DNA of 7,857 nucleotides from Gammaproteobacteria bacterium (lineage in GTDB: Bacteria; Pseudomonadota; Gammaproteobacteria; Pseudomonadales; Pseudomonadaceae), in the NCBI GenBank assembly GCA_012800475.1, contig JAAZJF010000296.1, positions 1 through 7,857 on the forward strand, read 5' to 3'. Below the pieces are notes generated by a model. It worked only from the letters and a program-made list of their open reading frames with translations, did no database searches and had not been told where the DNA came from. Every line of letters begins with the position of its first letter. Positions within the stretch are counted from its first letter, which is position 1. The translations under genes were made by a program, and so were the position numbers. Shown one piece after another: positions 5,997-7,857 of the stretch.

Positions 5997-7529
5997 TTAA
6001 CGCTTGCGCGAGTTAAAGAGTACCAGTGCGCGACCAATGTGCTCCAAGGTCTTCTTAAATGCTTGCAAGGTTATAGGGTGCAAAGCTACTGCCGCTTGAT
6101 CTGCAGCAATCAGCATCACTTGCCGTGAACCGTTAGACAGTGAGGCTAAAACCCAATGCGTGCGCTTAAAAAACGTATGCAATTCAGCCGGTAGGTGCGG
6201 TGTTAATTGTGCTCTGTTGGTATCAGTGATGACCAGGCAACTTGGCTCAGTCAGCAGACTGGCAGTGGTCGGATGCTCAATCATGTTAAAGCGTGCTGGA
6301 ATCTGCTCTGGCGAAAAGCCATGGGTGTGTGTGACCTGAAGCTGTAACTCTTGGGCATTGAGCAACATAATGCAAATGCGCCGCATACCGCAGGCCTGTA
6401 GAGCTAAACTGATGCAGTGAGTCAGTTGTACTGGATTGCTAAAAGGTGAGGGCGACTGCAACAGTTGCGAACAGTGATCGCGCCATTGTGCTAAATCATC
6501 GCTGTTTGGTGGTACCGGTTGCGCGGTTGCAGCTGTTTGCCGTAAGCGCTGCACGCTCCATGGCCAGAGCAGAGTTTGCGCGGGTTGCCATAAGTCATCG
6601 GTGCGTTGTAAGCGTGCATGTTCAACAGCGAGTTGATGTGTGGTTTGCTGCACTACAGCCAGTTCTTGATTGAGGTACAAGCTGATCAAGCGTTGCCAGC
6701 GAATGCATTGCTCATTGCCCCACGAATTGTGCGCGGCCATCACTAAACCGCAGGCAAGGACTAAGGTGTTGGCCGGGCGATGAAACCAGTTGTTGAGGGT
6801 GGGTTGGTCATCCAGTTTTTGTTGTTGCAGCAAAGGTTGCTCGGTGTGGCGAGCAATAGATAAAGCTTGCACCAGAATATGAGCATTGTCATTGAGTAAG
6901 CGGTAACCCTCAATAATCCAGTCGGGTAGTTGCCAGTGCTCGGCTAACCCTAAGCACAACTGCGTCAGAGGCATACCCAGCAACTCCTGCTCGACGCTGA
7001 GTGCAGGTTCGTTATTGCCTAAAACACGCCGCTCCCATTCGCTAAAAAACTCAGGGTGACGGGTCAATAGTGGCCAGCTTGGCGACAAAAACAACAAACT
7101 ACCCCAGTGGATTTCTTGCGCTAAGCGCGCCATGCGGGTGCTAAATAAACCCTTGGCTTGCACATTTAAGTGTTGTCCAATCATCCACACTTGGCGTAAT
7201 GCAAAAGGGATGTCGCTCTCTTGATCATCCACTAAACTATTAAGCAGCACGCCACAGCGCGTGAGACCTAGGCGTGATAAAGCCTGTTCGAGTGTTTGCA
7301 CTGCTTGCGCGCGCGTGCTGCTGTTGCGATTGGCTTCGCGCATAATAATAAAAGCAATGGTTGGGGCTTGGCTGATAACCTGCGCAATCTCGCCCAGTGA
7401 TTGATCACCACTGTGTAAAGCAGCCAATGCCAATTCGCGCTGAGCTTTATAAACAGGCAGGCGAGTGTTATCCAGTTGCTGGATCCAGTGCTCTAAAGCT
7501 TTATTATTTTTAGGTAGTATATTTGGCAT
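5997..7529 (-). CDS. HDOD-domain protein with GAF-like C-terminal region
   Basis: The protein is 510 residues, with no signal peptide and probably cytoplasmic. Residues about 20-230 match the HDOD pattern: LPVYKAQRELALAAL, then SLGEIAQVISQAPTIAFIIM (44-63), LEQALSRLGLTRCGVLLNSL (80-99) and, later, ELLGMPLTQLCLGLAEHWQLPDWIIEGYR (182-210). At the place of the catalytic HD pair it reads WGSLLFLSPSWPLL (142-155), so no phosphohydrolase metal site remains, as is usual for HDOD. Residues about 355-505 look like a GAF-type sensor (CISLALQACGMRRICIMLLN, then LQVTHTHGF and a closing helix HIGRALVLF). This second assignment is by pattern only. HDOD proteins commonly act in signalling and motility control; the partner here is unknown. 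The start at 7529 has a weak AGAG nine bases upstream. It is divergent from motA across 120 bp, as in Pseudomonas, which makes a motility-linked role plausible but unproved. Confidence 0.85.
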   Translation of the reverse strand: MPNILPKNNKALEHWIQQLDNTRLPVYKAQRELALAALHSGDQSLGEIAQVISQAPTIAFIIMREANRNSSTRAQAVQTLEQALSRLGLTRCGVLLNSLVDDQESDIPFALRQVWMIGQHLNVQAKGLFSTRMARLAQEIHWGSLLFLSPSWPLLTRHPEFFSEWERRVLGNNEPALSVEQELLGMPLTQLCLGLAEHWQLPDWIIEGYRLLNDNAHILVQALSIARHTEQPLLQQQKLDDQPTLNNWFHRPANTLVLACGLVMAAHNSWGNEQCIRWQRLISLYLNQELAVVQQTTHQLAVEHARLQRTDDLWQPAQTLLWPWSVQRLRQTAATAQPVPPNSDDLAQWRDHCSQLLQSPSPFSNPVQLTHCISLALQACGMRRICIMLLNAQELQLQVTHTHGFSPEQIPARFNMIEHPTTASLLTEPSCLVITDTNRAQLTPHLPAELHTFFKRTHWVLASLSNGSRQVMLIAADQAAVALHPITLQAFKKTLEHIGRALVLFNSRKR

Positions 7530-7575
7530 ATAGATAGACTCTAGACTGTGCCCCAGCGGGTATTAGTGGCAACAT

Positions 7576-7605
7576 ACTAACCAATACTAACCAATATTAA
7601 CCATG
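7576..7605. repeat. Three phased 10-bp direct repeats between the HDOD gene and motA
   Basis: ACTAACCAAT (7576-7585), ACTAACCAAT (7586-7595) and ATTAACCATG (7596-7605) follow each other with exactly one helical turn per unit; the first two are identical. The last unit merges into TAACC-ATGGC-GGTTA (7598-7612), a short inverted repeat. The array lies in the only divergent gap of the window, so it could be an operator array acting on either promoter. No good sigma-70 or sigma-28 promoter was recognised here by eye. Confidence 0.6.
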
Positions 7606-7649
7606 GCGGTTATTTTTCATAGCGTTACGGGACGAGTGCGACTTATTTT

Positions 7650-7857
7650 ATGATGAAGATTATTGGCATTATTATGGTGTTCGGTTGCGTGTTAGCCGGA
7701 TTTGTTTTGTCAGGTGGTAAAATTGCCTCCATTATTCAGCCCTTTGAAGTGCTGATTATTGGTGGTGCAGCTATGGGTGCTTTTTTACAAGCCAACCCGG
7801 GCAGTACCTTTATGCAAGTGTTGAAAAAGTCGCTGGCTATGTTTGGTTCGCGCTTTA
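7650..7857 (+). CDS. motA: Flagellar motor stator protein MotA (5' part only)
   Basis: MotA forms, with MotB, the ion-conducting stator that turns the flagellum in the inner membrane. The window holds the first 69 residues. The first membrane helix is seen at about 4-20 (IIGIIMVFGCVLAGFVL), then SGGKIASIIQPFEVLIIGGA and the second helix (about 34-48, VLIIGGAAMGAFLQA), with QPFE and the small-residue pattern typical of MotA. The starts ATG 7650 and ATG 7653 are adjacent and cannot be separated; the ribosome site is weak (GGGACGAG about 13 bases upstream). The divergent HDOD gene and the family context favour motA of a motAB pair over the second stator set motCD, but so short a fragment leaves MotC or PomA-type possible. 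motB is expected downstream, outside the window. Confidence 0.88.
   Translation, partial: MMKIIGIIMVFGCVLAGFVLSGGKIASIIQPFEVLIIGGAAMGAFLQANPGSTFMQVLKKSLAMFGSRF

Noticed and set aside
7576..7605. Short repeats as a CRISPR array or origin iterons
   Set aside because: The units are 10 bp with no spacers and there are only three, with no cas, rep or dnaA gene nearby. An operator-type array is more reasonable.
7605..7649. Sigma-28 (FliA) promoter for motA
   Set aside because: GCGGTTAT near 7607 only loosely resembles the GCCGATAA -10 box, and no TAAAG-type -35 box lies at the right distance.
1..7857. Mobile element, defence island or toxin-antitoxin system
   Set aside because: All genes are core chromosomal genes of the family with uniform composition. 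No transposase, integrase, tRNA attachment site or defence domain is visible.

Overview
The window is an ordinary chromosomal stretch from a gamma-proteobacterium, most likely of the family Pseudomonadaceae. The evidence is the protein sequences (Psd, Fis, DusB, PurH and MotA all read as Pseudomonas-like) and two partial gene orders known from Pseudomonas: dusB-fis-purH, and motA / HDOD-domain gene / psd / PilZ-like gene. Base composition looks close to 50% GC by eye, well below typical Pseudomonas, which points to one of the lower-GC lineages of the family. The species cannot be named from this sequence.

Layout: six genes run leftward and one runs rightward. Reading leftward from the right side there are an HDOD/GAF-like signalling protein (5997-7529), phosphatidylserine decarboxylase psd (4982-5848), a 593-residue protein with a degenerate PilZ-like C-terminal region (3108-4889), tRNA-dihydrouridine synthase dusB (1928-2926), the nucleoid protein fis (1618-1890) and purH (1-1553), whose 3' end is cut by the window edge. 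At the right edge the flagellar stator gene motA starts rightward (from 7650), divergent from the HDOD gene. No intergenic gap exceeds 181 bp. There are no RNA genes, insertion sequences, prophage genes or CRISPR arrays.

The genes fall into two blocks. dusB-fis-purH looks like one transcription unit (37 bp and 64 bp gaps) covering tRNA modification, growth-phase nucleoid control and late purine synthesis. The motA/HDOD/psd/PilZ-like block mixes motility, putative signalling and membrane lipid synthesis.

No obviously new system is present. The points most worth a second look are: a 14-codon mini-ORF that bridges dusB and fis through ATGA and GTGA overlaps; the PilZ-like protein, which keeps an NxSxxG motif but lacks the arginine pair; several strong inverted repeats between genes; a 10-bp-phased triple repeat between the HDOD gene and motA; and the apparent absence of rhdA between the HDOD gene and psd.
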